Translations under genes and position numbers: made by a program | The notes under the pieces: generated by a model | What the model saw: the letters and a program-made list of their open reading frames with translations, nothing else | Database searches by the model: none | Told to the model about the DNA's origin: nothing | Shown: piece after piece, positions 49,211 through 59,990 of the stretch | How positions within the stretch are numbered: the first letter of the stretch is position 1 | Layout of the letters: the number at the start of each line of letters is the position of its first letter | DNA from: Acidithiobacillus marinus | GTDB lineage: Bacteria > Pseudomonadota > Gammaproteobacteria > Acidithiobacillales > Acidithiobacillaceae | Length of the DNA stretch: 61,843 nucleotides | NCBI RefSeq assembly: GCF_002847505.1 | Contig: NZ_MXAV01000004.1 | Coordinates: 225,001 to 286,843, forward strand | Direction of reading: 5' to 3'

Positions 49211-50890
49211 TCAGTCTTCTACATTGGCCAACAGTGTCGCCGCTGCTTCGTGTACAGCGGCATTGAGATCAATACCGCCCAGCATGCGGGCAACTTCCAG
49301 CTGACGCTCGCTCTCTGGCAGGCGCTGGATATTGCTGAGGGTCTGTCCATCGATAATCTGTTTTTCGATATGCAGGTGCTGGTGGCCCTGGGCCGCGACC
49401 TGGGCCAGATGGGTGACACAGAGGACCTGCTGCCGGGTGCCGAGGCGACGCAGCAGGCGACCTACCCGTTCGGCCACCGCTCCGCCAATACCCACGTCCA
49501 CTTCATCAAAAATCAGGGTATCCATGCGCTCGGGTGCTGCGAGAATGACCTGCAAGGCCAGGCTGATGCGCGACAGTTCCCCCCCGGAAGCCACTTTAGC
49601 CAAGGGTTGGGGCGGATGCCCGGGATTGGCGGTAATCCAGATTTCGGCCTGATCCCAGCCATGACTTCGCCAGATTTTTTCATCTTCGGGATGACTCTGC
49701 AGACGTAATTCCACTTCGGCGTGGGGCATCCCCAGTTGCCGGATCTGCTCGGCCACTGCTGCTGCCAGAGCCTGCTGTTGGGCTTGCCGGGCTGTGCTGA
49801 GTGCGCAACTGTGCGCGATATAAGCGGTTTTGGCCTGCAGCAGCGCCTCTTCGGCACTGCGCAGCTGACTCTCCAAGTCTTCGCTGCCCTGTAGTTCCTG
49901 GCGCAGGGTGTTGCGTTTGTCGATCAGACCTGCCAGATCGCAATGATACTTGCGCTGCAGATCCTGCAGTTGTTGCAGGCGGCGAGCAATGCTTTCCAGC
50001 CTTTCCGGATCCGCTTCCAGATCGGCGAGATAGGCGTGCAGGCTGGCGATACTTTCTTCGGTCTGAATCAGGGCGCCATTCAATAATTCGGCGTTTTCCT
50101 GCAAGTGCTGATCATGCTGGCTGGCCACGCTGAGATGCCGCTGGGCCTCTGCCAGTGCCCGGCTGGCCGGGCAGTCCTCACCTTCCAGGCGATCCAGGGC
50201 GGCATGCACATGTTCGCGCAGCTTTTCGAACGCGCCGAGCCGTTGCTCTTCACTGCGCAGGCTGTCCCATTCTTCTTCCTGCAGTGCTGCGGCTTCCAGC
50301 TCCTGCAATTGAAAGCGTTGCCAGTCGGCCTGCTCGTTCTGATGGGTTTGCTGCGTGCGCAAATCTTCACAGCGCCGGGCTTGTTGCCGCCACTGCTGAT
50401 GGCTGTCGGCCACCTGATCGAGGATTTCTGTGGATCCGGCAAAGCGGTCCAGAAGCGCCAGTTGCCGGTCTGGATGGAGCAGTTTCTGGTGTTCATGTTG
50501 ACCCAGCAACTCGATCAGATGTTCACCTAATTCCCGAAGCTGAGTGAGAGTGACGCTGCTACCGTTGATGAAGGCGCGGCTGCGACCATTGCGTTGGATG
50601 ATCCGGCGTAGCACACAGATGCCCTCAGCGCTGTCCATATCCTGTTCACGCAACCAGTGGCGGGCTTCATGCTCAGGATCCAGAGCATATTCTGCACTGA
50701 TTTCGGCCTGTTCGGCGCCGTGGCGGATACTGTCTGCGTGGCCTTTGTCACCGAGCAGCAGGGCGATGGCATCGACCAGCAGGGATTTACCCGCCCCGGT
50801 TTCTCCGGTCAGCACGGTCAGGCCGGGGTCCAGATCTATGCTGACGCTGTCAATCAGGGCAAAATTGCGCACCTGCAAACTGAGCAACAT
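49211..50890 (-). CDS. recN: DNA repair protein RecN
   Basis: An SMC-like ATPase of 559 aa that acts on double-strand breaks. Walker A is LTGETGAGKSLLVDAIALLLG; Walker B and signature motifs are VASGGELSRISLALQVILA and TLIFDEVDVGIGGAVAERVGRLL. A long central coiled coil (about 150-370) separates them. It starts directly after nadK, as in many proteobacteria. An imperfect hairpin, GCCCGAC/GTCTGGGC (49192-49209), lies just past its stop. Confidence 0.95.
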   Translation of the reverse strand: MLLSLQVRNFALIDSVSIDLDPGLTVLTGETGAGKSLLVDAIALLLGDKGHADSIRHGAEQAEISAEYALDPEHEARHWLREQDMDSAEGICVLRRIIQRNGRSRAFINGSSVTLTQLRELGEHLIELLGQHEHQKLLHPDRQLALLDRFAGSTEILDQVADSHQQWRQQARRCEDLRTQQTHQNEQADWQRFQLQELEAAALQEEEWDSLRSEEQRLGAFEKLREHVHAALDRLEGEDCPASRALAEAQRHLSVASQHDQHLQENAELLNGALIQTEESIASLHAYLADLEADPERLESIARRLQQLQDLQRKYHCDLAGLIDKRNTLRQELQGSEDLESQLRSAEEALLQAKTAYIAHSCALSTARQAQQQALAAAVAEQIRQLGMPHAEVELRLQSHPEDEKIWRSHGWDQAEIWITANPGHPPQPLAKVASGGELSRISLALQVILAAPERMDTLIFDEVDVGIGGAVAERVGRLLRRLGTRQQVLCVTHLAQVAAQGHQHLHIEKQIIDGQTLSNIQRLPESERQLEVARMLGGIDLNAAVHEAAATLLANVED

Positions 50891-51778
50891 TCAATCTTCT
50901 CCCGGAGATTCGGCCCAGTGCAATTTTTCGCGGAGTATCTGGAAGAAGTTTTTTTCTTCGGGATGAATAAAGTGGGCCGTACAGGGGGCGCGGCGAATGA
51001 GAATCTCATCGCCCGCCGTCAGGGGGACGCTGTTATGACTGTCCAGGCTGAGTGCTGCAGGTTGACGGCAAGCCGTCAGACGCACCCGAATCTGTACGCT
51101 GTCAGCAACCACGAGGGGCCGTGCGGTAAGCGTGTGGGGACAGATGGGAACCAGCAACAAGGCTTCCAGGCCAGGGGACAGAATCGGTCCACCGGCAGAC
51201 AGAGCGTAAGCCGTAGAACCGGTAGGGGTGGCGATGATGACGCCATCTGCGCGCTGGGTATACACAAAACGGCCATCCATGTGAACGCCCATTTCGATCA
51301 TGCTTTCGCCACAGCCCTTGTGAATGAAAATTTCGTTGATGGCCAGGCCGCTGTGGATTTGTGAATGGTCACGCCATAATTCTGCATGCAATACCCGACG
51401 TTTATCCTGCAAGTAGTGACCTTCCAGAATGGGGGGTAGTGCTGTTTCCATCTGATCAATGGAAAGGTCTGCCAGAAAACCGAGACGACCCTGGTTGATC
51501 CCGAGAATGGCTACACCATTGCTGGCAGTATTTCTGGCGGTACCCAGGAGTGTCCCATCACCACCGATAGCGATGACCAGATCAGTTTCTGGCCGGGTTT
51601 CCGCAAAGGCTAAGCGCTGCAGACCCAGGTCGTCATTGATCTCATGGGAACATTGGGTTTCGATGAAAACTTCAAAGCCCAGGGATTGAATAAAGTCGCG
51701 CAATTTCCGTAACCCCGGTAGCACCGAAGGATCACGGTATTTGCTGACGAGCAGAACGCGCTGGAAGGGCTGAGTCAT
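50891..51778 (-). CDS. nadK: NAD kinase
   Basis: Phosphorylates NAD to NADP. It is a 295-aa protein with the GGDGT motif in LVIAIGGDGTLLGTARN, the NE/D motif in LAINEIFIHKG, and ADGVIIATPTGSTAYALSAGGPI. It adjoins recN directly (nadK stop next to recN ATG), a common pairing. Together with nadE at 30952 the window holds two NAD-pool genes in separate operons. Confidence 0.95.
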   Translation of the reverse strand: MTQPFQRVLLVSKYRDPSVLPGLRKLRDFIQSLGFEVFIETQCSHEINDDLGLQRLAFAETRPETDLVIAIGGDGTLLGTARNTASNGVAILGINQGRLGFLADLSIDQMETALPPILEGHYLQDKRRVLHAELWRDHSQIHSGLAINEIFIHKGCGESMIEMGVHMDGRFVYTQRADGVIIATPTGSTAYALSAGGPILSPGLEALLLVPICPHTLTARPLVVADSVQIRVRLTACRQPAALSLDSHNSVPLTAGDEILIRRAPCTAHFIHPEEKNFFQILREKLHWAESPGED

Positions 51779-51872
51779 GGGAGTAGCCTACATGGGGGAG
51801 CGATAAACGCCAAGAGGAAAATGGAGATGCTGGTAGCGCATGGCTGCCAAGTGGCTGAACATTATTTTCGGG

Positions 51873-52601
51873 TCATGAAGAGCTTTGTAACCACCCATAA
51901 AATCCCCGCAGGAGCAGATCCGGTATATAGTGACTGCCGGGAATCCGGGCTTGCCATAGGGGCGCGTCCCCGCCAGTCAGCAAAACCTGTGCATCTGGAA
52001 ACAAGCCCTGAAATTGCTGAATGGCACCCAGCAAGGCATCGGTAAACATATGCCATACGCCGGATTGGATCGCCGCAGCGGTGGTATTCCCCGTGTCGGC
52101 TACGGTCATGGGCAGCTCCAGGTCAGGCAGCAAAGCCGTACCCAGATAGAGGGCATGTATGCTCATCGTGATTCCCGGCAGGATTCTGCCACCCTGGAAG
52201 CGCCCATCAGCCCATAAATCAATAGTAATGGCGGTGCCCATGTCGATGACGATGCTGCTTTGCGTCGGGAAATCACGGGCTGTTGCCAGCAGACAGCAGC
52301 GCCGGTCAAAACCCAGACTCTCAGCGGGTACATAGCTGTTGGGAATACGCTGCTGGAATACGGCCAGCTCGGGCTCGCGCAGGCGACCAGGGGGTAATGT
52401 TTCTCGCCAGCGCTGCATGGCTTCGGGGACAACCCCACCCAGGGCAAAATCTTCATCTTCCAACAACGGTCGGGTTTGTTCCCACAGCTGTAAAATATGG
52501 GTTGGATGCAAGGCAGTGGCTACACTGATGCTTTGAAAGTGCAGTCCATCCTCGCTGTAAGCCAGCAGGGTTCGGGTGTTGCCCACGGCGATCAAGATCA
52601 T
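51873..52601 (-). CDS. coaX: Type III pantothenate kinase (catalytic Asp replaced)
   Basis: A 242-aa ASKHA-fold enzyme for the first step of CoA synthesis. It has LGFDRRCCLLAT (GxDR, catalytic Asp99), VIDMGTAITIDLW (Asp120) and GGRILPGITMSIHALYLGTALLP. The N-terminal phosphate motif, normally DxGNT, reads AVGNT: the metal-binding Asp is Ala5. It is next to birA, as is typical. I chose ATG 52601; the upstream frame runs into birA. Either metal binding is rearranged or activity is reduced. Confidence 0.85.
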   Translation of the reverse strand: MILIAVGNTRTLLAYSEDGLHFQSISVATALHPTHILQLWEQTRPLLEDEDFALGGVVPEAMQRWRETLPPGRLREPELAVFQQRIPNSYVPAESLGFDRRCCLLATARDFPTQSSIVIDMGTAITIDLWADGRFQGGRILPGITMSIHALYLGTALLPDLELPMTVADTGNTTAAAIQSGVWHMFTDALLGAIQQFQGLFPDAQVLLTGGDAPLWQARIPGSHYIPDLLLRGFYGWLQSSS

Positions 52602-52611
52602 GCTGACATCA

Positions 52612-53595
52612 TCAAGAGGCGATCGGCCGCAAGCTGACTTCGCCAGCACTGAGCCAGACCGGAGCCTTGCCCGTTTCCTGAACGTGTAGACGCCCATCTG
52701 TGCCGATGCCTCTGACCAGAGCGGGATAATATCTATCGATATCACTGATCTGGACAATCTGACCCATCATGGGAGCAGCCGCATCATGCCAGAGGGGCAG
52801 AAAGGCTTGCAGGCCATCGCGGTCAAAGCGGGCAAAATCTGCCTGCCAGCGCTGCAGAATCTGACCCGCCAGTTGGCTGCGCGACAGGTGGACATGGAGT
52901 TGTGCCAGGCTCACGGCGCTATCCGGCAGGGAGGTGTCGTGGTGTACATTCAATCCCAGTCCCAGCACCAGCAGATTGGCCCCATGGGGTGGTGATGCAC
53001 GGAACTTGGTTTCATGGGGCAGGGGTTGCTGGGTGAGGCGTCGGGTTTCCAGCAATATACCGCCCAGCTTGCGGTCCTTGACCCAAATATCATTGGGCCA
53101 TTTGATCCAGAGCCCCTTGACGCTATTTTTCAGTACCTGAAATACGCCGAGGCCGGCGACCAGGGTCAGGGCGGGATTGATCCGAGTGTTTTGTGACCAG
53201 GCCATGCTCATGGCCAGGTGCAGGCCGAATGGCGAAGACCAGTGCCGGGCTCTGCGTCCCCGTCCGGCCCACTGGCTTTCCGCCAGACAAATACCCGGGT
53301 CGCCCGGGTTGTCGAGTAATTCCGTATTGGTCGACGCACAGGCTGGCAGAACCCGGATGCGGCTTTCGGGAATACCCGTACCATACGCAATTTCCGTAGC
53401 ACTGAGAGGCGCGTGGGGATACTCCAGAGAGAGGCTATCACCAGACCGGCGCAGGGGAATACCCCAATAGCGGGCTTCCTGCAGCAGGGCGTGAGGTTCA
53501 GTCAGCGTGGCAGCAGCCACAGACGGACTATGACCCAGCTTCTCCAGCAGCTGTTGCAGTGCCGCAGTGGGGGCTTCAGGCGCGGATATGGCCAT
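52612..53595 (-). CDS. birA: Biotin-protein ligase, bifunctional BirA type
   Basis: Attaches biotin to carboxylase carrier protein and, in this form, can repress biotin genes. The 327-aa protein has an N-terminal winged HTH (about 8-65), then the ligase motif [36 protein letters not shown] and ILLE. The C-terminal SH3-like domain follows. I chose ATG 53595; an in-frame codon at 53607 adds four residues. It overlaps the proA 3' end by 20 bp. Confidence 0.9.
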   Translation of the reverse strand: MAISAPEAPTAALQQLLEKLGHSPSVAAATLTEPHALLQEARYWGIPLRRSGDSLSLEYPHAPLSATEIAYGTGIPESRIRVLPACASTNTELLDNPGDPGICLAESQWAGRGRRARHWSSPFGLHLAMSMAWSQNTRINPALTLVAGLGVFQVLKNSVKGLWIKWPNDIWVKDRKLGGILLETRRLTQQPLPHETKFRASPPHGANLLVLGLGLNVHHDTSLPDSAVSLAQLHVHLSRSQLAGQILQRWQADFARFDRDGLQAFLPLWHDAAAPMMGQIVQISDIDRYYPALVRGIGTDGRLHVQETGKAPVWLSAGEVSLRPIAS

Positions 53596-54832
53596 CTCCC
53601 AGAACAATCCATTTTTGCAGGGTCAGTCCTTCCAGGCCAACCGGGCCACGGACATGCAAGCGGTTGGTGGAAATGCCGATTTCCGCGCCCAGACCGTATT
53701 CAAAACCATCGGCGAAGCGGGTGGAGGCATTGACCATCACCGAGCTGGCATCGACTTCCCGCAGGAAACGGCGGGCATGAGTATAGTTTTCCGTCAGGAT
53801 GGATTCAGTATGTTGCGAACCGTAGTGATTGATGTGGGCGATAGCCGCATCGAGATCGTCCACAATTTTGAGCGAAATGATAGGGGCTAAATATTCCGTG
53901 GCGTAGTCTTCCTCACTGGCGGCCACGGCGCCGGGCAGCATGGGCAGACTGCGCTCACAGGCGCGCACTTCAATGCCTTTTTCCTGCAGGGCCTGAACAA
54001 TGGGCAGTAGCAAGTCATCCATGCGGCTTTGATGGATCAGCAGGCTTTCGGTCGTATTGCAGGTGCCCAGGCGTTGAGTTTTGGCGTTGACCACCACTTT
54101 CTGGGCTTTCCGGGCATCGGCTTCGGCATCTACATACACATGACAGTTACCATCCAGATGCATGATGACCGGTACGGTGGCATCGGATTTGATGCGGGAT
54201 ACCAGACTTTTCCCGCCGCGCGGAATGACTACGTCCACATGCTTATCCATGCTGATCAGCATGCCGACTGCCTCGCGATCAGCGGTATTGACGTACTGCA
54301 CCAGATCCAGGGGTAAACCGGCCTTGCCCAGCGCTGCTCGCAGGCGCTCGGCAATGGCCATGTTACTGTGCAGGGACTCGGATCCGCCGCGCAGGATGAC
54401 GGCGTTTCCCGACTTGACGCAAAGTCCGGCGGCATCTGCCGTAACATTGGGGCGGGACTCGTAAATCATGGCAATCACGCCCAGAGGGGCGCGCATGTGA
54501 CCCACCTGGATACCGCTGGGCCGATAGCGCAAATCCGTGATCTCCCCCACCGGGTCAGGAAGTGCCGCAATCTCTTCAAGGCCCTGGGCCATTCCTTCGA
54601 TGCGCGCATCGTCCAGGCGCAAACGATCAATAAAGGCGGAATCTTTACCGGCCTCCTCGGCGCTACGTAAATCCTTGCGGTTGGCGCGCTGCAAATTATC
54701 GGCATCGCGGCGCAAGAACTCCGCCATCAGGCGCAGGGCCTGGTCCTTGGCGGCGCTGTCTGCACTTTGCAGGCGACGTTGGGCTATGCGCGCCCGTTCA
54801 CCGATTTTTTCCATTTCCTGGTGTAATTCCAT
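53576..54832 (-). CDS. proA: Gamma-glutamyl phosphate reductase
   Basis: The second step of proline synthesis. It is a 418-aa aldehyde-dehydrogenase-like enzyme with the catalytic Cys in [14 protein letters not shown], and [28 protein letters not shown] and [10 protein letters not shown]. The partner kinase proB is not in this window. Its last bases overlap birA. Confidence 0.95.
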   Translation of the reverse strand: MELHQEMEKIGERARIAQRRLQSADSAAKDQALRLMAEFLRRDADNLQRANRKDLRSAEEAGKDSAFIDRLRLDDARIEGMAQGLEEIAALPDPVGEITDLRYRPSGIQVGHMRAPLGVIAMIYESRPNVTADAAGLCVKSGNAVILRGGSESLHSNMAIAERLRAALGKAGLPLDLVQYVNTADREAVGMLISMDKHVDVVIPRGGKSLVSRIKSDATVPVIMHLDGNCHVYVDAEADARKAQKVVVNAKTQRLGTCNTTESLLIHQSRMDDLLLPIVQALQEKGIEVRACERSLPMLPGAVAASEEDYATEYLAPIISLKIVDDLDAAIAHINHYGSQHTESILTENYTHARRFLREVDASSVMVNASTRFADGFEYGLGAEIGISTNRLHVRGPVGLEGLTLQKWIVLGDGHIRA

Positions 54833-54920
54833 GATTCATTCTCCTCTACGGTGTCCACTGTCTGGCGGACATGAGAACAGCGAAGATCCATTTCGGCGCT
54901 ACTAGGTCGTAGCGTGGGGA

Positions 54921-55952
54921 TCAGTTCGCGCGGATATTCTCTCTATTGTGCCGATCTGCGGCGCTTCCGGCAATTCGCAGGCATAAATCGGTTAATGCCG
55001 GCCAGATGGGCGTGGGATCCTGACCCTTGATGCGCGCGTCAATGTCGAGGCATTCGCGGATGCCGGCCAGCAGTGACGCGCCGCTCAAGCGCTTGGCCGC
55101 ATGGCGCAACCAGGCCTGACGCGGGGGAAAAATCCGGTTCTGGCGAAAAAACTGTTCGGTGTTCATATGTCCACCGCGCAACTCAGCGAGAATGCGCAAG
55201 TCTTTGTGCAATGCCCAGAGGCAGAGGGCGGGTTCTCCGTCGCCACTGCGCAGACGGTCGATAATACGCAGAATCTGTGGCGCTTCGGCGCGGAGGCTGG
55301 CGTCAGCCAGATCATAAATCGTGAACTGGCTACTATCAGCCAGCACATGGCGAATGGCCCGGGCATCGATGGTCTGGCCGGGATGAATTTGTTGCAGACG
55401 CAAAATAGCCTGATGGCAGGCGCTGAGATTGCCGGCACCGAGGTCGGCCAGCAACTGGATGGCGTCGCGATCGGCGGAGATTTTTTGCAGGGCAAGGCGT
55501 TGCTCAATCCAGCGGATCCACTCTGCTCCTTCCGGGCGATACAACAACAGGGTCTGTCCCTGACTTTCCAGGGCCTTGAACCAGGCGGTTTTCTGGGTGT
55601 TGGCATCGGGGCGTGGACCACTGAGCACGAGCAGGGCGTCAGGGGCAGGCGAAGCCAGCCAGTATTGCAGGGCGCCGATCCCCTCCTTGGGGATTTTGGT
55701 GCTGTCCAGGCGCAGGAGCAGCAGCCGTGGTTCAGCAAATAGTGAGCCGGCATCCCGTTCATCCCGAAGGGCTTCCCAGGGTGCGGCGGAATGATTCAGG
55801 CGCTGGCGCTGGGCAAATCCCTGAACAGCCGCCGCCTCGCATAAAGCGTCTTCGGCCTCCTGCAGCAGGAGCGGCTCATCAGAAAACAGCCCGTAAACCG
55901 CCGCCAGCTTACCCTGTAGATGCGCCGACCACTGTCCCGGCTTGAGACGCAT
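54921..55952 (-). CDS. holA: DNA polymerase III delta subunit
   Basis: The clamp-loader subunit that opens the beta clamp, 343 aa, standard for proteobacterial HolA. Features: VYGLFSDEPLLLQEAEDALCEAA (N-terminal clamp-binding region), LLADLGAGNLSACHQAILRLQQIHPGQTIDARAIRHVLADSSQFTIYDLADA. It follows lptE by 2 bp, giving the conserved leuS-lptE-holA order. Confidence 0.93.
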   Translation of the reverse strand: MRLKPGQWSAHLQGKLAAVYGLFSDEPLLLQEAEDALCEAAAVQGFAQRQRLNHSAAPWEALRDERDAGSLFAEPRLLLLRLDSTKIPKEGIGALQYWLASPAPDALLVLSGPRPDANTQKTAWFKALESQGQTLLLYRPEGAEWIRWIEQRLALQKISADRDAIQLLADLGAGNLSACHQAILRLQQIHPGQTIDARAIRHVLADSSQFTIYDLADASLRAEAPQILRIIDRLRSGDGEPALCLWALHKDLRILAELRGGHMNTEQFFRQNRIFPPRQAWLRHAAKRLSGASLLAGIRECLDIDARIKGQDPTPIWPALTDLCLRIAGSAADRHNRENIRAN

Positions 55953-55954
55953 CT

Positions 55955-56473
55955 TCAGTCCCGGGGCTGGCGGACGGCCGGACTGTTCAGTACCCGCCGA
56001 AGGATCTGCCGGGCACCCTGATCCATCAATAAGCGTTCAACACGGATTTGTTGTTCATTGGTAGCCAGGGGGTTCCCGCTGTTATAACTGAAGCTGTTTT
56101 CCACCAGCAGGGATTGGGCAGGCAGCAGCACTTTTTTCTGCTGATTGATCACGTAGAATTGCGCATGCAGGGTATCCAGAAATTCTAGGGCCGCCCCGCT
56201 GCTGGGGCTGATGCTGATGATGCGCTGGGAGACATAGGCATTGTCAATCAGCAGGAGCGGGCCGTTGCTGCTGGCGATGTTACCGTTTTTTTGTAATTCC
56301 CGATGCACGACTTGAGCCAGAGCGCCGCCACTGGGGCCGATACCGGAAACACGCATGCCCTGCAGGCTGGGTGGAATGCTCGCTCCCGTCTGCAGATGAA
56401 ACCCGCAACCCGCCAAGGCGAGAAAGAGCAGGCTGATGAGCCAGTAAGCCCAGCGCTGGTGCAGCCAGCTCAT
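55955..56473 (-). CDS. lptE: LPS-assembly lipoprotein LptE
   Basis: A 172-aa outer-membrane lipoprotein that plugs the LptD barrel. The lipobox is [15 protein letters not shown], with the signal helix from about 11. The core has the RlpB fold with VHRELQKNG and [24 protein letters not shown]. The ATG overlaps the leuS stop (ATGA). It is transcribed between leuS and holA, as in E. coli. Confidence 0.92.
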   Translation of the reverse strand: MSWLHQRWAYWLISLLFLALAGCGFHLQTGASIPPSLQGMRVSGIGPSGGALAQVVHRELQKNGNIASSNGPLLLIDNAYVSQRIISISPSSGAALEFLDTLHAQFYVINQQKKVLLPAQSLLVENSFSYNSGNPLATNEQQIRVERLLMDQGARQILRRVLNSPAVRQPRD

Positions 56474-58935
56474 CCCAGCACCAGATTCACCAGACGGCCC
56501 GGCACCACGATGACCTTGCGCACGGTTTTTCCTTCCAGATGGCGCTGCATGGCGGGGCTGCTCAGTACGGCTTTTTCGATGCTGTCATTATCTGCCCCGA
56601 CAGGAAAATCCATACGTTCCCGTAGCTTGCCGTTGACCTGGATGACCAGGGTCAGGGTATCCGATTGCAATGCTTCGGGGTCGGCTTCAGGCCAGCCAGT
56701 CTGGAGAAGAGGAATTTTCTGACCCAGAGCTTCCCAGAGTATTTCGGTCAGGTGAGGGGTAAAAGGCGAAAGCATCAGGACGATGGCGCGCAATCCCTCT
56801 CCCAGAACCGCGCGCAGGTCAGCGCTGGCCTCGGGAGTGATTTTCATGAGGCTGTTGCTCAGTTCCATGATGGCGGCAATGGCCACGTTGAAATGATACC
56901 GGCCTTCCATGTTGCGGCTGACCCGTTCGATGCACTGGTGCACCGCCCGGCGCAAATCTCTTGCCTCTGTCGACAATTCCGCTGGTATGGGCAGGGTAGC
57001 GGCCCCATATTCATGGACCAGGCGCCAGATGCGGCTGAGGAAACGATGGGCGCCCTCGACCGCTGCATCGGACCATTCCAGATGCTGTTCGGGAGGGGCC
57101 GCGAATAAAATGAAAAGACGCGCGGTATCCGCTCCATAGCGATCAATGAGTCCCTGGGGATCCACAGTATTGCCCTTGGACTTACTCATTTTGCTGCCGT
57201 CTTTCAAGACCATGCCCTGGGTGAGCAATTGCCGGAACGGTTCATCGTGGACCTTGTCGGCGGGCAGTAACCCCACATCCCGCAGCAGGCGATTAAAAAA
57301 ACGGGCATAAAGCAAATGCAGCACGGCATGTTCGACGCCGCCCACGTATTGGTCCACCGGTAACCATTGGGCCGCCCGTTCATCGAGCATGTTTTGCGCA
57401 TCCGGACAGGCAAAGCGGGCGTAATACCAGGAGCTTTCCACGAAAGTATCCATGGTGTCGGTTTCCCGGCGCGCCGGAGCTGCACAACGCGGGCAGGGTA
57501 CATTCAGAAATTCCGGGTCATCCAGCAAGGGCGAACGGGGATCCTTGAGCTGATAATGGGTCGGCAAGCGCACCGGCAAGTCCTCTTCAGGAACCGGCAC
57601 AACCCCGCAATGTTTGCAATGAATCATGGGGATGGGCGTTCCCCAGTAGCGTTGCCGGGAAATGCCCCAGTCGCGCAGGCGATAATTGACGGTTTTCTGC
57701 CCCAGTCCCTTTTCGCTGACCGCCTGGGTAATGCGGCTTTTGGCCTGTTCATTGTCCAGTCCATCAAATGGACCCGAATGTACCAGGATGCCTGCGCCAG
57801 TGTAGGCTTCCGTCATGGCATCAGCGGCTGGCACGGTGTTGTCTGCGGCAAGGACGACCTGAATCGGCAGATGATATTTGCGGGCAAACTCGAAGTCGCG
57901 TTGGTCATGGGCCGGGACGCTCATTACCGCGCCTTCGCCGTAACCCATCAACACAAAGTTGGCGGCCCAGACCGGCAGTTCAGCACCCGTTAAAGGATGT
58001 TGGACCTGGATGCCGAGGGGATGGCCTTCCTTCTCCTGGGTTTCGATGCTCGCTTCTGAAACTGAACCGTGACGGCAGCGTTCCAGAAATTCGGCCAGCT
58101 CCCTGTTTTGTTCCGCCGCCTGTACGGCGAGTGGATGTTCTGGCGCTACGGCCAGATAGGTCGCACCCATCAGGGTGTCGGGGCGGGTCGTAAAGACCTT
58201 GATGACACCTTCTCCGCTGCACAGGGGAAAATGGATTTCCGCGCCTTCGGAACGGCCAATCCAGTTGCGTTGCATGGTCAGCACCTGCTCCGGCCAGCCT
58301 CCCACCAGGGTATCCAGACCTTCCAATAATTCTTCAGCATAAGCGGTAATGCGCAGAAAATACTGCACAATTTCGCGCCGCTCGACGGGGGCCCCGGAGC
58401 GCCAGCCACATCCATCCACCACCTGTTCATTGGCGAGGACTGTCTGATCCACCGGGTCCCAGTTGACGGTACTGAGTTTCTGGTAAACCAGTCCTTTCTC
58501 CCAGAGCTTGATGAATAGCCACTGTTCCCAGCGGTAGTATTCGGGGGTGCAGGTGGCCAGCTCCCGTGACCAGTCATAGGCCAAGCCCAGGCGTTGAAGC
58601 TGACCACGCATGTGGGCGATGTTGTCCATGGTCCACTGGGCAGGCGCCAGGCCATTTTTCAGGGCGGCATTTTCCGCAGGCAAGCCAAAGGCGTCCCAAC
58701 CCATGGGCTGGAGTACGTCTTTCCCGCGCATGCGTTGATAACGGGCAATGGCGTCGGCAATACTGTAATTGCGCACATGGCCCATGTGCAGTTGTCCCGA
58801 GGGATACGGGAACATGGCCAGGGCATAGAATTTGTCTTTGCCGGGTACGCCGGGGGCGCGGAAGGTCTGCTGATCTTGCCAGCGTTTTTGTACCGCAGGC
58901 TCAAGGTCCTGGGGAGAGTAGGCGGGAATATCCAT
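56470..58935 (-). CDS. leuS: Leucyl-tRNA synthetase
   Basis: A class I synthetase of 821 aa. HIGH is in [23 protein letters not shown], and KMSKS is in [18 protein letters not shown]. The CP1 editing domain occupies about 220-420 ([22 protein letters not shown]), and the zinc-ribbon-like CKHCG and CPRC lie at about 450-500. It starts the minus-strand leuS-lptE-holA run. Confidence 0.97.
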   Translation of the reverse strand: MDIPAYSPQDLEPAVQKRWQDQQTFRAPGVPGKDKFYALAMFPYPSGQLHMGHVRNYSIADAIARYQRMRGKDVLQPMGWDAFGLPAENAALKNGLAPAQWTMDNIAHMRGQLQRLGLAYDWSRELATCTPEYYRWEQWLFIKLWEKGLVYQKLSTVNWDPVDQTVLANEQVVDGCGWRSGAPVERREIVQYFLRITAYAEELLEGLDTLVGGWPEQVLTMQRNWIGRSEGAEIHFPLCSGEGVIKVFTTRPDTLMGATYLAVAPEHPLAVQAAEQNRELAEFLERCRHGSVSEASIETQEKEGHPLGIQVQHPLTGAELPVWAANFVLMGYGEGAVMSVPAHDQRDFEFARKYHLPIQVVLAADNTVPAADAMTEAYTGAGILVHSGPFDGLDNEQAKSRITQAVSEKGLGQKTVNYRLRDWGISRQRYWGTPIPMIHCKHCGVVPVPEEDLPVRLPTHYQLKDPRSPLLDDPEFLNVPCPRCAAPARRETDTMDTFVESSWYYARFACPDAQNMLDERAAQWLPVDQYVGGVEHAVLHLLYARFFNRLLRDVGLLPADKVHDEPFRQLLTQGMVLKDGSKMSKSKGNTVDPQGLIDRYGADTARLFILFAAPPEQHLEWSDAAVEGAHRFLSRIWRLVHEYGAATLPIPAELSTEARDLRRAVHQCIERVSRNMEGRYHFNVAIAAIMELSNSLMKITPEASADLRAVLGEGLRAIVLMLSPFTPHLTEILWEALGQKIPLLQTGWPEADPEALQSDTLTLVIQVNGKLRERMDFPVGADNDSIEKAVLSSPAMQRHLEGKTVRKVIVVPGRLVNLVLG

Positions 58936-59042
58936 GAATTCTGTCGTTCAGCCCGATTATGTTGAAGTGGCACAAAGGTTGCCACAGGCACCAGAGTGGC
59001 GCAATCTTCCGGGACGAAATGGGGGCTTTTGAGGCTTTGCCA

Positions 59043-59071
59043 TTGGCGCGTGATGGTGCGCAGGTTAGACT
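59043..59071 (+). promoter_or_regulatory. Candidate promoter upstream of the Fpg-like gene
   Basis: TTGGCG and TAGACT are spaced by exactly 17 bp, four of six matches each, about 40 bp before the ATG at 59112. Moderate support only. Confidence 0.3.
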
Positions 59072-59111
59072 AGCCCGCAACCTGAATTAAAAATCGAATA
59101 TGGAGTAAAGC

Positions 59112-59915
59112 ATGGCTGAATTGCCAGAACTGGAATTACTGAGACAAAAATTACGCCGCAATATCCTCAACAAGCGGGTGAATGTGTTGCAACTGCATAA
59201 TGCCAAAGGCGAACTGCAGGCAGATGCGGCAGGCATCGAGGAAGCGGCTTTCAAAGGCAAGCCCATTACCGATTTGCATCGTTATGGTCAGTACCTGTTT
59301 CTGGAGTTGGCGCGCAGGGATATTCTCGCCATGCAACTCGGCGGCGAACTCAGTGTCGAGCTGGAGCGCGGGTCGGTGCAGGCTGAAAGTGAAGAGGAAG
59401 CCCGGGCAGTTCTGGAAATCCAGATCAATGGCCATCAGCGCTTGCGGCTGCATGGAACCCAGTTAGGCAATCGCCTGCGCATGCTCGATGAAAATAGTGA
59501 TGTGGATTTTCTGACCAAGTTGGGTCCAGATCCCTTGATGGTTCAGGAAAAAGGGCTGGGGGTTTTGCGCGAAGCTCTTGCGCGGCGGCGTAGCGCCCTG
59601 CGCAATATTCTGCTGGATGACGCCTTTACTCCGGGTATCGGTGCCGTATGGGCTGACGAAATCCTCTATCAGGCGCGCCTGCGTCCTGATCGCACGGCTC
59701 CCAGTCTCAGTGACGAGGAGCGCGACCGCTTTCTGGAACAGATCCCGAAGGTCCTGGACCGGGCGGTGCGCTGTCAGGCCAAAACCAATTTACTCCCTAA
59801 AACTTTCCTCACCCGGCACCGGGAGGACAATCAATGTCCGGGATGCGGTGCGGCTCTGGAGACTTTGTCGGTGGGTGGTAAAAACGCTTTGTTTTGTCCT
59901 GTTTGCCAACACTGA
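59112..59915 (+). CDS. Fpg/MutM-fold protein lacking the usual catalytic residues
   Basis: A 267-aa protein with the Fpg/Nei fold: an N-terminal ELPELELLRQKL helix, an H2TH region (GIGAVWADEILYQARLRPDR), and a C-terminal zinc finger CPGC-x16-CPVC. Normal MutM starts MPELPE, and Pro after Met removal is the nucleophile; here it is MAELPE, with Ala. The Lys57 site (RRAKYLLLE) reads HRYGQYLFLE, Gln60. The DPRRFG void-filling motif reads GTQLGN, the H2TH Asn is Ala, and the zinc-finger Arg is Lys257. It may bind DNA damage without cleaving it, or use different chemistry. Convergent with the rhodanese gene. Confidence 0.8.
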   Translation: MAELPELELLRQKLRRNILNKRVNVLQLHNAKGELQADAAGIEEAAFKGKPITDLHRYGQYLFLELARRDILAMQLGGELSVELERGSVQAESEEEARAVLEIQINGHQRLRLHGTQLGNRLRMLDENSDVDFLTKLGPDPLMVQEKGLGVLREALARRRSALRNILLDDAFTPGIGAVWADEILYQARLRPDRTAPSLSDEERDRFLEQIPKVLDRAVRCQAKTNLLPKTFLTRHREDNQCPGCGAALETLSVGGKNALFCPVCQH

Positions 59916-59990
59916 ATTACATTTTAATCAGAGCATTCGGGATATATATATTGGATGTATCCCTGTATACCGACAAATTCTTCGGGGCTT

